Shown here one piece after another: positions 24,601 through 39,100 of a DNA stretch of 64,000 nucleotides. The DNA is taken from contig NC_090245.1 of assembly GCF_037325665.1 (NCBI RefSeq), positions 104,943,686-105,007,685 on the forward strand. The letters are read 5' to 3'. Source of the DNA: Littorina saxatilis (Eukaryota > Mollusca > Gastropoda > Littorinimorpha > Littorinidae). The position numbers and the translations under genes were made by a program. Position 1 is the first letter of the stretch; the number at the start of each line of letters is the position of its first letter. The notes below the pieces were generated by a model that had not been told where the DNA came from, ran no database searches, and saw only the letters and a list, made by a program, of their open reading frames with translations.

Positions 24601-27600
24601 CCTTGTTGTCTGATGGAAGAAATTCAAACTTGACAGTCAGTACAAAATATGAGTTATTTCAAATATGGTGACTGTTAGCAAGTGGTAACAAACATGTCAA
24701 GAAAATGGATATAATTTTTGAGACATATGTCTGTTAGCATATGCTAAAAGTCAAAATTATATTAACAATAACAGAATTTTATCATGAGTTATTTCTAATA
24801 TGCTGACTTTAAGCAAACGATAAAACACATGTTGAGAAAAAAGATATCAAGCATGAGCCTTTTAGGCGAATGCTGATATTGTTTGCGAGACATGTCTGTT
24901 ATCATTTGCTAACAGCATATTAGAAATAACGGTTTTATTACCGTAATTCGACCAAAAGAAATTTTGAAGCGACCCCGCGAATTAGACAGAACAGCCGCAA
25001 TGGGAACTTGAGCGCTCCTACCTGATTATGCCTGTCACTGAGTCAAAGAATTCTCGTGACCTGGGTCAGCCAATCAGAGTAACACACCTGACGTGATCAT
25101 GAATATTCACAGGTCATTGCACTGCACACTCAGATGATGGGCGGTGCCTTGCTGTTCCGTAAAGCACCCACCGACAAAACTCGCTTTTCGGTATTTTTTA
25201 GATAAAGAGAGTATTATCTGACAGCATTTGAAGTGTCATTCTTTAGAATAAATCACGCTGATATTGTTGATTTAAATTTTTACTTTGTCTTGTTAATTTT
25301 TAGCTTGATAAACAAAAAGGGTCCCTGCCTGAACGTTATAACATTTAGAGGGTCACCTAGAATCCGTCCTGATTGGTCAAAAAGCCATATGGGGCACTGA
25401 ATTGGTAATAATACCAGATAATTTTGACCAAAATAATTATTGAAGCGAATCCAGTGAATAAGACGTAACAGCCGAACCCAGACGGGATTGAACCAGGGAC
25501 CACTTTCACAATTACTGCATGCAGCCAAACACTCCCTTCACCTCGTGAATAAAATGTGCATAAACTTACAGCTGAAAAGATCTCACTCAACAATCTCACT
25601 CTAGCTGAACTGACTTTCTATTGCTTTGAGTTTTCTTGTGCAAGAGAAAGGGACAGATTCAGAATCAACATCAGACAGTAATTAAGAAACACGGAAGGGC
25701 CGTACAACTACATTTGACCTGAACTCAGTTATACAATTTTCTTTGATTCTTCAGAACTTTTACCATGCAATTTTCCAGTGAGCTTAGCACAACATTGCAT
25801 TCTGAGAGGGTGGGTGGTGCCCTGCCATTCTATATTCCCAACCCCTGACAAAATTGATTTTGGGGTATTTTAGAATGGTAAGGTGTTTTATTGATATAAC
25901 TTATCAGTGTCATTCTTGAGAATAAGTCATCCTGATTTTACAATATGTGTTACTCCAAATCACCAAAAGTTTGAGTGCAATGCATTGAGCTGTTACTAAA
26001 ATGTCCCATTTTTTGGTCTTATTAACCGCTACAACGGCTACAAAACCCTCCATTAATGGCTTCTGAGAGGAATGACACCTACCACGTTCAGCATGCCATA
26101 ATGTCATTGTTAGACAACATAGGTGAACAAAACTGATTGTTTTTGATACAAACATGATTGTTCTTTCGAGACGGCCGCAGTGGCGTGGTGGTCAGACGTC
26201 GGCCTCCTAATCGGGAGGTCGTGAGTTCGAATCCCGGTCGCTGCCGCCTGGTGGGTAAAGAGTGGCGATTTTTCCCATCTCCCAGGTCAACTTATGTGCA
26301 GACCTGCTAGTGACTTAACCCCCTTCGTGTGTACACGCAAGCACAAGACCAAGTGCGCACGGAAAAGATCCTGTAATCCATGTCAGAGTTCGGTGGGTTA
26401 TGGAAACACAAAAATACCCAGCATGCCTACTCAACGAAAGCGGAGTGAAGCTGACTATGCTCTCAGAGTATAGTTTGGGGAACCCAAATGAGCAAACGAG
26501 CTCACACGCTGAAGAAGAAGAAGATTGTTCTTTCCAGTGACATGCAAAACTTGTTCCGTTGCATCTTTTCTAATTTGTTGTTGATTTTTACACGGGAACC
26601 TTGCTTTTCAGAATTTGATTTTGGGGTGTCAATGTTGTAGGTTTCACTGTATAGACACTCCCTTATGTAAAATCAATCTGTTTGCTGAATAATATAGGGG
26701 AAAGGATGACCCTTCCTGTCATATAACTGGTTTTACTATAAACGGCCTCATCTAAAAAATCTGCACTTAAACCTATTTTTTTATGATGGGTACATGTAGT
26801 ATGGAATCAGTCCTGGTTGGCAATTCAATACGCTCAAGAGGACAGGATGTAACTTGATGCGGTACAATACAATACTATACCATGCAGGGTCCCCACTGGT
26901 TTTTAGAAACAAAATTCCATGACTTTCCATGAGCCTCAATAACATTTTCCATGACTAGATCCACAGGTCGCCATTTACGAACACGCAAACTTTTTACGTC
27001 TTGTCATTGCCAGTTTTGACACTGGCTTGCTTTGCACTGAATTTGAGTCAGTTTCTACGCTCTCTTCGACAAGCACGTCAAGCATTTGCTACGCAGTCAG
27101 ATTATCGGTAATGTTTGCTGGTCCTGTCATTTCACTAAACTGGACCAGCCACTGTTTGTATCCATCTGCACTTTCGTAAATTCCGTTTCGTAACCGTCAC
27201 TGTGACTTGACGAACTGTCATTTTTTTCACCGTGATACACAGTTCATTGCGAAGATCTTCCTTGGTAATTCGTTCCAATTCCGCATACTTTTTGTTGTCA
27301 AGAAACAACTCGAAAGAAAGTTTCAAACTCATCATCCTCCATCTTGCTTGTCGAAGCGCTAAAGTACTTTATCGATGCAAAAAGAAAAGAAAATTTCGAC
27401 AAAACCGACTCAAATGCAGCGCAGACGACACGAGATAACGGAAGGAAGTGAGCCTCGCTTTGGCTCAAGTGCCGTTAAAAACACCGTTATTCTCGTATGC
27501 AAATACGAAAGAGAAGTTGGTCATACGAACAAGCCTTGTGCTGGCGACGCAAATCGCTGCTGGCTGGCAAAGGGGGGGGGGGGGGGGGAATGGCTGGGCG

Positions 27601-30600
27601 ACGAAATAACCGCTGGCGTGCTAAAGGTTAATTTTTTTCTTTCTTATTTTTGTTAAATTCCATGACTTTCCATGACTTGAATTGAAATTCCATGACTTTC
27701 CAGGCCTGGAAAATTAAAAATCAAATTCCATGACTTTCCAGGTTTTCCATGACCTGTACGAACCCTGACCATGGAACACAATACAACAAAATGCAATGCC
27801 ATACCATACAATCCTTTGCTATCTGAATGGAGAAATTTAATCTGTGGCTGGTTAGCAATTGGGTGTGCACGTTAAAGATCCCACGATTGACAAAAGGGTC
27901 TTTCCTGGCAAAATTGCTTAGGCACAGTTAATAATTGTCTACCTATACCCGTGTGACTTGGAATAATAGGCCGTGAAAGGTAAATATGCGCCGAAATGGC
28001 TGCAATCTACTGGCCGTATAAAATTTCATCTCACACGGCATCACTGCAGAGCGCCTAGAACTGTACCCACGGAATATGCGCGATATAAGACTCATTGATT
28101 GATTGATTGATTGAATTTAACACAATTAATATATAACAACATGCAACATCACAACCCCTTCAACATGTAACCATATTGCAAACTTAAATGCAAAATCATC
28201 ATCTGAGCTACTTTAAAAGACACGTCAAATGTAGCCTTTGATGTTAAACATGTCATTTAAAATTAGAAACTTGTACAACCTTGTGCCCTCTGCAGTTGCT
28301 GCTGCAGTTGCTGCTGCAGTAGCTTTGCCGCCTCCTCGTCTTGAACATTGTTGGTTGCCAGGGCGGTCTGAATCAGGAGCTGAAGGTGCCAAAGAGGAGA
28401 GGATGTTTCCATCCTGTATGCCAGCTCTTCAACTGCAAGTACATGTACACACTGTGTTACTTACAGCCACATGTACAGTTTAAAATTACATGCACTAGTT
28501 GCAGTAATAAAATAGATCTGAAGAAGGCAGTAACGTGCCAAAATCGAAAATTTCTGAATAAATTAATATATTCACCAACTCACATAAATAGCATTAACTT
28601 CAGTTTGATGCGTAAGACATTGAAGTACTAACCCTGGAAACAGGGGGAGGTAACCCCCAAATCAAAACAAAACCTTGACAACAAGGCCCTAGTAGTTACC
28701 TCCCCTCACCGGTAGCCCGCGCATGCGCGGCACATATCACCGGCAAACTCATTCCCAATGAAACACCACCTTCAACAAAAAAAACGATTGCGGGGTAGGA
28801 TGGGAGGGCATTAACTATGTGAGTTGGTAAGTATATTAATTAAATGAAAATTTATTAAGACATTTTCGATTAAATAACATCATATGGCGATAACTTCTTC
28901 TTGAGGAGCCAAATTCACTATTGTAAACAAAGTGGTCTGTTACTCTTATCGGGGCCTGGAATCTTTTCGCGGCATGCGTCTTGGACAACCCGATAGCGGC
29001 AAGCCCCCACCCCCCACCGACCGGACCGTCGGCGCGCTGTGTCTGTTACACTAGGCCTTGGCAGAAACAAGATGGGTTAAAATCTAACAGGCCCCTGATC
29101 TTAAGACTTTTTTTTAATTGAAATAAAATCGAATTCATTAATATTATGTTGTCTGTGCGCTGGTCTTTACTCATACACTCACAGGTTTCGTACCAGTGTA
29201 ACATCCCCCCCCCCCCCCCCCCCCCCCCCAGCTTAAAACTCTTTGTTTGGCGACTTACTACTGCAGAACTTAGAACTTAACCCTCTAGAACCTGCTCATG
29301 CTAGCAGCGTTTCTAAACTTGTTTTTTGTGATGTTTGGTAATTCATTTACTCCAGGCAAATATATGCACTTTTATACAGCCGCGAAGTGTGTTACGAAGT
29401 GGTGTGTGTTGCGTGTGCCTATGCACACTAGCTTGGCTGAGGAGGGTGGAAAGCCATGCAGCTCAGAATCAGATACCGATCAAAGTCACTGTGAAACCTG
29501 CGATGAGACCCTCTTTAAAACACATCTCCATAATCCCGTAACTACAATATTCCTACAAAACGCAAAAGGGTTACTGGGTTGGTTGTTTCCAGAAGTTAAT
29601 TTTAACCTCAAAGAGCAACAGTTTGCTAATCATTGTACGCATCACGTTGGTCTGCAATTTAGACTGCTTTGTGATCTTCGCAGGTTTCACTATCTCCTTT
29701 GGAATTGGGTCTGAATGAAGTTGGCGGCAACGAGTGAATTTGTTTGCCTCAAAGCGAATGTCCGATACCGGTCGTTGTCGTAAAGAAATAGTCTCAGTAA
29801 ATTTGCAAAAAATACACTATCCTCGTTTTCTAAGCCATTTTTCTCAAAGGTTTGGTAAACCGAGGCTTTTTTGTTTTCAAACGCTTATGATTCCGTCAGA
29901 AACATCGAACACGCTTTAAATGTTGCAACAACAACATCATAATCCAAACGCAGGTAAAATACTCTCTAACTATACTGAATTTGTGTTTGTAGTGCTGTAG
30001 TACAAGTTCCTTCAGTTTTACACTACATTTTTAGCTTGAAGGGATTGTAGTATGTTATATTTTGCAATATGAATAATTGTACATATCAATATAATGAAAA
30101 AACAAGCAAATCGAGTCCAAACTTTTAGGTTTCCAACCTGGCAACTGAATAACAAGATGGCGTACATTTTGTCGTCTGCTTCCCCCTACCCTTCATAAAT
30201 GTAGAAAAAGTCCCCGAGTTTCCCCCTTCTTCTTGCCTTGGCTGCAATGTTTACGCGGCTGGGATTTATCACCGCGCGGCTCGCTGACAAGATAAAATAA
30301 ACAAGCTCCCCCACTGGAATTGGGAACTAGTGGCCATATGTTCTTACTACAACTCACATAAATAGCAGATTGCTACATAAGGTGGCGGGAAACTCACTTA
30401 CCATGTTAAGAAACCGGCCTGCTTCAACCAAAACTGGTAAGCAACTACTACCATTGCAGTGGGTACTAAAACCCGCACAAAAGTAGTAAAGAAAGACGTC
30501 TAAACATGACGTCCAAACACCACTGAGGTGCCATACGAGAATTGTCCGGCAGCAGAACCACCGGATAAAGGGTCCAAGCTCAGACCCCATGAATTCTAGA

Positions 30601-33600
30601 CAACCCAGAGGAAGAAAGAAAGCTCCCCCCCCCCATTAGACTGCCGCACTCATAAGCCTGTTAATGAGTGTAAAAGCCCATCTAGTCAGGGCTGCCTAGC
30701 AATAATTTGATTCTATCCGTCGAAACGCAAGAACCAAAAGGAGCCATGCAAGACAAGTATGTCAAATACCCAATACCTTGAGCGAGACCCAGAAGTATGT
30801 AAAACGCTACCCCCTTAAGGGGAAGAGAACACCGACAAAAAGGAGTCTGAGAGCCTTCCTATAAAGAAAGGCTAGCATGTCTCAACATCTATGGCTCTTA
30901 AAAAAGAGCTTAAAAAACAAAAAGAAATCCCAAGTTGGAATTAATTTTCAAAAGACAAAAGCTTGGACGCAGGGCCCTTACCACGCAGGGCGTAGAAAGA
31001 GAAAAGTCTTGTCCAGACCTGACGACGTTCCTCCAGAATAACAAAAAATAGACTTCCTACGATAACAACAGTTCGTGGAAAGTCTTAACATCCTCCTGAA
31101 CTGGAGAATGCTAAAGCTGAAGCCCAGAATCTAGAGCTTGCACTAATGCAGGTGCTGGAGGAAGGGCTGACTGCCCCCCCCCCCCCCTTTATTTGCACTC
31201 ATAGAAAGTTAATGAATGCAAAAGAAAGCACCAGAAAAGATCAACTTAAATAAATAACCCCTTTTACGTAAAGCCTGTTGAGACCTAAGCTAGGTAAAAA
31301 AAGGCCTAAAATACGCTGTCTTGGTCGTGACTGACGAAAAGAGAGAACAATCTCTGACAAACAGCTAGACCAGAAAGAAAGCTCTTAACTCAAAAGAGAG
31401 CCGTGCAAGATCGGAAGACAACCAGATAAGTCCTCCGAGGCGAGCGAGTAATAAAAAAACGAACCTTTGCGTCTCCCCTTGAAGAGAACAAGGAGTTCCA
31501 AAAGACCACGAGTGAAACACCCTCCACGGAGTGAAACACTAAAAGATTATGGCTTGAGTAAACCACAGCACCATAGTCCAAGAGGAAACGCTAAAAGTTC
31601 GCAATGAACCAGAGACAATAACTTGCCCCTTGTTCGAAGGATCGAGCAAGACAAATGTCGGAAAACATGTGACCTTACTAGACTCTCCCACAAAAGAGTC
31701 GAATGACTTAAAGCCGAAAACAAAGGCAACAATTTGCAGGTCGGCGAGAATGCAACCTCTCATCAAGAGATGAACCGAGATTGCTCATCTAAATCAAAGC
31801 GACCCTAATCGAAAAACGGCAAAAGCCTAACTCAATTCTCACTAGCAAGAAGCTATGAAATAATCGACAAGAAAGGAAGCAAGCATAAAGTGGGAGCTTG
31901 CTGAAGTGCCGAACATGGAACAAATGTCGCTATGTTACACCCTGGGAGGGCGTGAAGCCCGCCAGGCCTAGGAGATGACGTCAGTTCGTGACCGATCTCC
32001 TTCCGAAAACAAGTGATACCTGAGAAAAGATATCAAGCCCTCATCGATGAGAAAATCTCAAGAACGAGCATACGTGTTCCTGAAGTACCCAAACTACCAG
32101 AACACTCACCCTCTAATGAACCAAGTTGTGAACCCAACATGATCCAAACGGGTAGCCAAAAGTAGGCTAACACTGGTGCATGACCTGCTTGAGTAACTAC
32201 CCAAACAAGACCGAGCGAAAGACGCAGTAAAACTTCTTGCGTTAAGAGTCCAAGTCTAGCAAAGACAAGCACTCATAACTTCGCGGGTCGTGGCAGAAAG
32301 CACCAATGAATGACTAAGACTATGAACTGGACCGTCGCTACCCGTAGGTAAGACAAAGTCGCCGAAACCGGCCGTCATGTTGCCCCCAAACCGACTTCAG
32401 ACACTTCTTGTCAAAACAGAGGAAGTCAAAAGAAAGTCCGAACAACCTCCTCAAGAGGACAAAAACGATGAACGCTCAAAAACCGACAGCTGTCGTGAAT
32501 GACCTTCTCACACTCGAAAGAAAGTCTGTAAACCGAATCTAACGTAATCAGAAAGCTGATCAGATTCGCAGTCATCCTGAGAGCAGCAGGAAAAGACCAG
32601 AAAGATCCTAAACAATGGCCGAAGCCTTGAGTGTCATGAACAGAGGAGCATCCTTAAGAAAAATCCAGAATAATTTTCGCCGCCAATCAAGAAACACCCT
32701 GAATATGGCCGAAAACCCAGAACGCGTCTGAACCGCTGAAAGGCTAAAAGTCAGCCGCGGGGACCAACACAAGCAGTACTCATAGATGCCATCACGTAAA
32801 AAGCCTTACTATCCTAAACAGCCGCAGCAGAACAGGAAGTAAGATACATGGCATCACTGCCAAAGGGTTGACATTGTAAGCCTACTTGGCAAAGAGTTCT
32901 TGTTCCCAGAACCATCGTTGGCCGAAGCCGTAAATGATTGTCCCCCAACGCAGGAGTGACCTGAAGCGGGGAACTCGGAAGTGCAAAAGAATCAATAAAA
33001 AGATTGGGCTTCCCGTTCAGCTTTGAATACAAAGCATGAAAGACGACGTGCGAGAACAATTGCTCGGAGAGGCCAGCCATGGCTGAACAGACTCCGACGT
33101 ATCCCCATGAGCAGTGAACAGAGAAACGATGCTAACAGCACCGGAACTCAACACCGTAGCCATCTCATAGGCTACAGAGGGCGACTCCCGAAACCGGAAG
33201 TGAACGCTAGTCTCATTGTCACCCTGGAAATCGCCAAATGCGAAAGGTGGTGCCGCTAAACGAGAAGACGAAGTTGTTACCCCTTCTGCGGAGCATCAAG
33301 AGGTAACCTCAGCGGCGGCATACAGCGCGCGTAAGAACCTCCTCTCAACTCGAAAGTCGTGTTCCGCCTCGGAAGAGACATCACAATCCTCGTCAACATC
33401 CACAGCATCAACAAAGATGTCCGATGAAGCCCGATCATGACCGGAACCATCATTGCCCCGCAACGGAACTGATGAACTCGCCGTACCGGAACCCTGTGTA
33501 ACCACACCAAGGAGGACCGGCAAAGCCGAGCTGCTACCATTGCCCGGAACCAGAGGTAGCTGGCAATCCGGAAGGGAAGGCGACCGGAAACACACCTGTG

Positions 33601-36098
33601 CTTCGCCCGGAAGCTGACCCATCCTGTCCCCCACCGTACACAACCGCCTGAGCGGAAGCGTAGGCAGGAAACGGATTGCCGTTACCACCAACGACCGGAA
33701 CCCCCGTAGGCTGTGAACCGGAAGTCAATGGTAACGATTTAAAAGTGCCACGATCTCCCGAAAGAAACCCTGTGGCCGGAAACCCCTTTGCCGAAGCAGT
33801 TGAACCCGAGTACGAGGGACCGGACGTACCGGCCCCAGCGTCAAGGGTGGAATAACCGTCGAGACAAACAACACGCTCGTGTGCTGAGTGCCCCAAACTT
33901 CCAAAAGTCTACCCCGGAACCGGCGGACCGGAACCAGCGGTAGCTGGCAATCCGGAAGGGAAGGCGACCGGAACACACCTGTGCTTTACCCGGAAGCTGA
34001 CCCAACCTGTCCCCCACCGTCCGCAACCGCCTGAGCGGAAGTGAAGGCAGGAAACGGATTGCCGTTACCACCAACGACCGGAACCCCCGTAGGCTGTGAA
34101 CCGGAAGTCGATGGTAACGATTTGAAAGTGCCACGATCTCTCGAAAGAAATCCTGTGGCCGGAAATCCCTTTGCCGAAGCAGTTGAACCCGAGTACGAGG
34201 GACCGGACGTACCGGCCCCAGCGTCAAGGGTGGAATAACCGTCGAGATGAACCGCACGCTCGTGTGCGGAACACCCCGAACTTCCAAAAACACGTACCTG
34301 ATCGGCCGAAGCCGAAAGCTGAAGATCAGCAACGTCCGCCGACGTAAACGTAGCAGAAGGAACAATCCTCGACAAAGAGGCAGCGTTGCCAACCCCTGGA
34401 GGCAAAGCTGGAATGGTGGAGTAAGACACACCCCTGTCAGTAGCCAGCATCTCCCTCATTTGATCCTTGAAAGTAGAAAAAAGAGCAAACAATTCATCGC
34501 GCGAGACCGCCTGGGTCTCTTTCTCCTGCGGCGACAAAACAGGCATGCTAGCAGGAGGATCAATCGAAACACGCAACGACTCCTTGCTCACCGGATCGAA
34601 AACATTGACCAGAGGTCGTTTCACCGGAGAAACCTTATCTTTCGAACGCGACTTCTTAGATTTACTTTTCAAGTCACAACGAGAAAATTTCGCAAAAATA
34701 ATTACAAAATTCTAAAATGCAAATGGCGGCATGCACCCGTAACACCGGGCACTGCCTACACTAGGTTGAAGCAACAAAAAACTCCGGAATTCGGAGCCAA
34801 AAGTTCAACAACCGGCAGAAAAAATAATGCAAATGGCGGCACGTCACAACGCAAGTCCGCCATGTTGACGACTAGAACTCCGTCAAGACGGAGACATGTA
34901 GTAAAAAAAACAGAATACCAACACCAAGGTCGGCACAGGTAAAGACAAAATAATCTGTAAAAGATAAGTCATAAGACCTAAGCTTACACAACAGAACAAA
35001 CAGCTCAGCAGGTAACACAGTTACCTGCCCGACAGAGCTATCGCTAAAGACCGCCATGTTGAAACTACAACTCCGTGAACGGAGAACAAGCTTTAACATA
35101 AACACGAACAAAGGCGGCGCAAGCTCAACCAAGTCTGTAAGGAGTAAGTCACTAGCTTAAGCTTAACAAAAGAACACACTGCTCAGCAGGGAAACGAAAG
35201 TCGCCTGCCTGGCAGCACTACAGTAAAAGTCGCCGTGTTAAAAGTACAACTCCGTAAGACGGAGCACGAAGTACAACACCATTTACGAAAACAAAAAGCA
35301 AATGGCGGCACAAGCTATAACAGGAAAACGTTACAGATAAGTCACTAGACTAAGCTTGAACAACAAAATAACTGCTCGGCGGGAAAACGAAAGTCACCTG
35401 CCTGGCAGCACTACAGTAAAGTCCGTGTAAACAGTACGACTCCGTAAGACGGAGCACAAAGTACAACGCCATTTACCAACAAATGCAAATGGCGGCACAA
35501 GCTATAACAAGAAAACGTTACAGATAAGTCACTAGACTAGGCTTGAACAACAAAATAACTGCTCAGCGGGAGAGACAAAACATGTCTGAGTGAGCAACAG
35601 CTCTCTCCCGCCCAAGTGAAAACCAAAACAAACTCCGTGAAACGGAGAAAGACATTTTCACAAGTGAACAGTTACAATAAACAAACGTTGTAAACAAGAA
35701 AGATCTCACCAACAGCTTAGCAAGATGAACCAGGGTCAAAAGGTCGTCCTCACCGGAGAAAAGCCCAGCAAGTACCAACACGTCTGTACAGCATGGTGTT
35801 GAAGAAGGGAATGAGTTTGCCGGTGATATGTGCCGCGCATGCGCGGGCTACCGGTGAGGGGAGGTAACTACCAGGGCCTTGTTGTCAAGGTTTTGTTTTG
35901 ATTTGGGGGTTACCTCCCCCTGTTTCCAGGGTTAGTACTTCAATGTCTTACGCATCAAACTGAAGTTAATGCTATTTATGTGAGTTGTAGTAAGAATATG
36001 TTATTTAATATTAATTATAGATATAAACGTACCTAACCTGGTTACTGGTGTGTTTTCTTTTTATTTAAATGCACTCGATGCGTCTTATAGTAGTCCTG

Positions 36099-36129
<31 letters not shown>

Positions 36130-39100
36130 TGCGTTCGTGTGTGTGTGTGTGTGTGTACAGATTTGAATAATCTGCAGAACAAACATTCTCATGTGCCACT
36201 GTTCGTACATGCTTTAACAGCCCCTAACAGATTTAAAAACCTTGCAAAAGTCAATAAGTAAAGCAGTCAGAAGTCATACCATCAATAGCAGCTTTTATCA
36301 GTGCAAGAGGTACAGGCCTCTGATGTGGGTCCTCATGCCAGCAGTCATGCATCAGCTTCACCACCTTCTCCTGGATCTTACGCAGCGTTTCTTTCACAGA
36401 ATTGACGCGTTGGGACTGTTCCTCGGGCCTGGCAGGTTCTCCACTCACTTCTGTCATTCCTGTCTCTCCTGAGGCTAAGTTTGACCCTGTCACAGGACAA
36501 TAGAAGAAAACATGTTTTAAGATCTCACCATTTTAACATGTAAAATTTAGGAGAGAGAGAGAGAGAGGGGGAGGGAGAGATATATTAACAGCTACGCTGC
36601 AAACACAATAGCGTTTCTATTACTATTCTCTAGGTACAGGGTTATAAACTGCAAATGTAAGTTTTTTCTTTGATGCAGCTGTTTTCGGACGAGAGCATAT
36701 GAACTTTCTTCGCACATGTTTATTGCGCATACACCCTTATCCGCCCTCTCACGGTGGAACAACGCAGCAGCGCTCATACTCAACATGTCAAGTTTGAGGT
36801 TTTTCACCTGTTAAAAAAAAAAAAAAAACTTTACCAAACTGACGATGAGGTTGAGCAAAACATTTAATTTTTTTGTGATTTGTTTCTCCGCTCTGACTGA
36901 CCCAAAGTCCATTTTCAAGTAAGATAAACATGCACGTATGCTTCTCACATGTTGCCTTGGTTGTTGAAAATATAAAGGTTTTTGTTTTCATGTACACCAC
37001 AGATAAATAAAAATATCCTTGTTAAATACTATGAGGATAAAAAAACTTTGAGTCTTGTGTCTAAAACTTTCCAGTGTTCAGTCTAAACATTGCGCTTCTT
37101 CAACCTCAGTAAACCAAACGAGAGAAAGAGTTTGATTTCCCAACGAGAAAAAGAGTTTGATTTCCCAACGAGAAAAAGAGTTTGCTTTCCCAACGAGAGA
37201 AAGAGTTTGATTTTTCAACAAGAGAAAGAGTTTGATTTCCCAACAAGAGAAAAAGTTTGATTTCTCAAGAGTTTGATTTCCCAACGAGAGAAAGAGTTTG
37301 ATTTCCCAACGAGAGAAAAAGTTTGATTTCTCAAGAGTTTGATTTCCCAACGAGAGAAAGAGTTTGATTTCCCAACGAGAGAAAGAGTTTGATTTCTCAA
37401 GAGTTTGATTTCCCAACGAGAGAAAGAGTTTGATTTCTCAAGAGTTTGATTTCCCACCCTGTCCAGAGTCTGCCATAGTCCCCTGGATGTAGGGTTGCAA
37501 ACCATCCTGGTCTGGGGTCAAGTGCTGGTTGTCTACCCACTGCTGCGTGCGACTGCCGGCAACAGGTGTGCTGGCAACATCTCCATGAGTTGCCGTCACT
37601 TCCTCGAACTTTGGGTCTGGTAGTCTGTTGTGTTGTTTAAAAAAGTCTTGAGTCCGCTGGAAAAAGATGTTTTTTCTTTTTACTTTCTTTCTTTCTTTCT
37701 TTCTTTATTTGGTGTTTAACGTCGTTTTCAACCACAAAGGTTATATCGCGACGAGGGAAAGGGGGGAGATGGGATAGAGCCACTTGTTAAGTGTTTCCTG
37801 TTCACAAAAGCACTAATCAAAAAATTGCTCCAGGGGCTTGCAACGTAGTACAATATATGACCTTACTGGGAGAATGCAAGTTTCCAGTACAAAGGACTAA
37901 ACATTTCTTACATACTGCTTGACTAAAATCTTTACAAACATTGACTATATTCTATACAAGAACCACTTAACAAGGGTAATAAGTGAAGAATTTTATGGGT
38001 GAGAAAAGGAAAGTAAAAGGACTTTGGGGAGGCAGAAATAGAGAAGAAACAAGAAAAAGATCCTAATTAGGTTCACGGCATCGAGAGTGATGCGACCTTC
38101 TCTCAGAAGTTAGTAGAGAAGGCTCCCCCATCCAACACCGGGGGACGCGCCTCTATGCCAATTAGGGGGCGCGAGGTTCTTTTTACTGTTGGTGATGATT
38201 GTAAGTAGAAAATCAGTGTACAAGTAGAAAATCAATGGACAAGAACAAAGTATGAAATAGAATAAATGTGTACATAAATAAAAGCTACAACATGAGCAGG
38301 TGCGCACTTCATTTCAAGTGTTACCAAAACATCACCAGAAAAATACCAGGAATTACTAGAGATAAATATGACCCTCAAAACCAAATATTCTTTTAAAAAT
38401 GTGGCTAACCTTGAAGGCAGATGGTATGCACTGTCTGGGATCCAACCCACGATGGAGCATCTCCCACAAGGTTGTGCCCAAGGAGTATACCTCCGACTCC
38501 AGTGTTGGTTCTGACACTTTCTGTGGCGCATTCTCTCCCTTGTTTGCCCATCGCTCAGGGGCTAGCCAAGCCAGTCTGAAATTAAATCCATTTTTTATCA
38601 GCTGTTTGTTGCCTTTCCAGTTTCAAAGCGTTCATTATGTCTGTGAGCATTACTCAATATAAATCAAAGAACAATCACAAATTAGTACCCACCTTAGCCA
38701 GAGGTGAGAATGACAAATAGTCCTGAAGGCGGAAAAAGGGTTTACAAGTTTCAACATTTGAAAAGAAAGGACATATTTGAACAGATCCTTTAATAATTTC
38801 ATCGGAATGAGCTTATGTATAAGTATGTTTCAACAGTTTGCATTTCTTTCTTTTTTTCCCTTTTTTTTTCATGTCCCCCATGGGGTTTCTTGAATATATT
38901 CTTTGCCTTGCCTCTTGAATTAAGCGATGACAGTCAATGATTTACACACGGCCTTGTTGCTGTTTACTGCTTCATAATGAATGAAACTTATGCAACTGAC
39001 TTGATACAAAACTACATGCTACCAAGAGGAGTTATAAGAAGGAGGAATTTCTCCTGAAGACTGAGAAATTCAAGTCCCTTTGATCGCCTTCTCACCTTTT

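Larger units (their letters stand above)
28556..35998 (-). mobile_element. 7.4-kb inverted-repeat element, unclassified, broken
   Basis: Terminal inverted repeats of about 190 bp (28577-28769 and 35796-35987) are almost identical, with CAACTCACATAAATAGC at the outer edge. The element fills most of the intron between the last JH2 exon and the linker exon of JAK copy 1. It contains one longer minus-strand frame (33986-34672), a tandem array of about 190-bp units (34720-35700) and a second copy of the terminal sequence at 30340. I recognise no polymerase, integrase or recombinase. A retroelement with inverted ends (DIRS-like) or a foldback DNA transposon are both possible. It looks decayed, with several breaks, and old enough to have lost recognisable enzymes. 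Confidence 0.6.

Noticed and set aside
27135-27335. Minus-strand frame as an extra JAK exon
   Set aside because: It lies inside a hAT-like element, and exons 15 and 16 already join in phase without it.
29298-29714. 138-codon plus-strand frame
   Set aside because: No recognisable motif, inside the 7.4-kb element and with ordinary non-coding composition; not supported as a gene.
33534-33896. Second independent gene in the 7.4-kb element
   Set aside because: It repeats sequence of the neighbouring frame and belongs to the same broken element.
37078-37505. Frames of 96 and 112 codons with repeated [17 protein letters not shown]
   Set aside because: Translations of the minisatellite beside exon 13; the real exon uses a different frame with proper splice sites.
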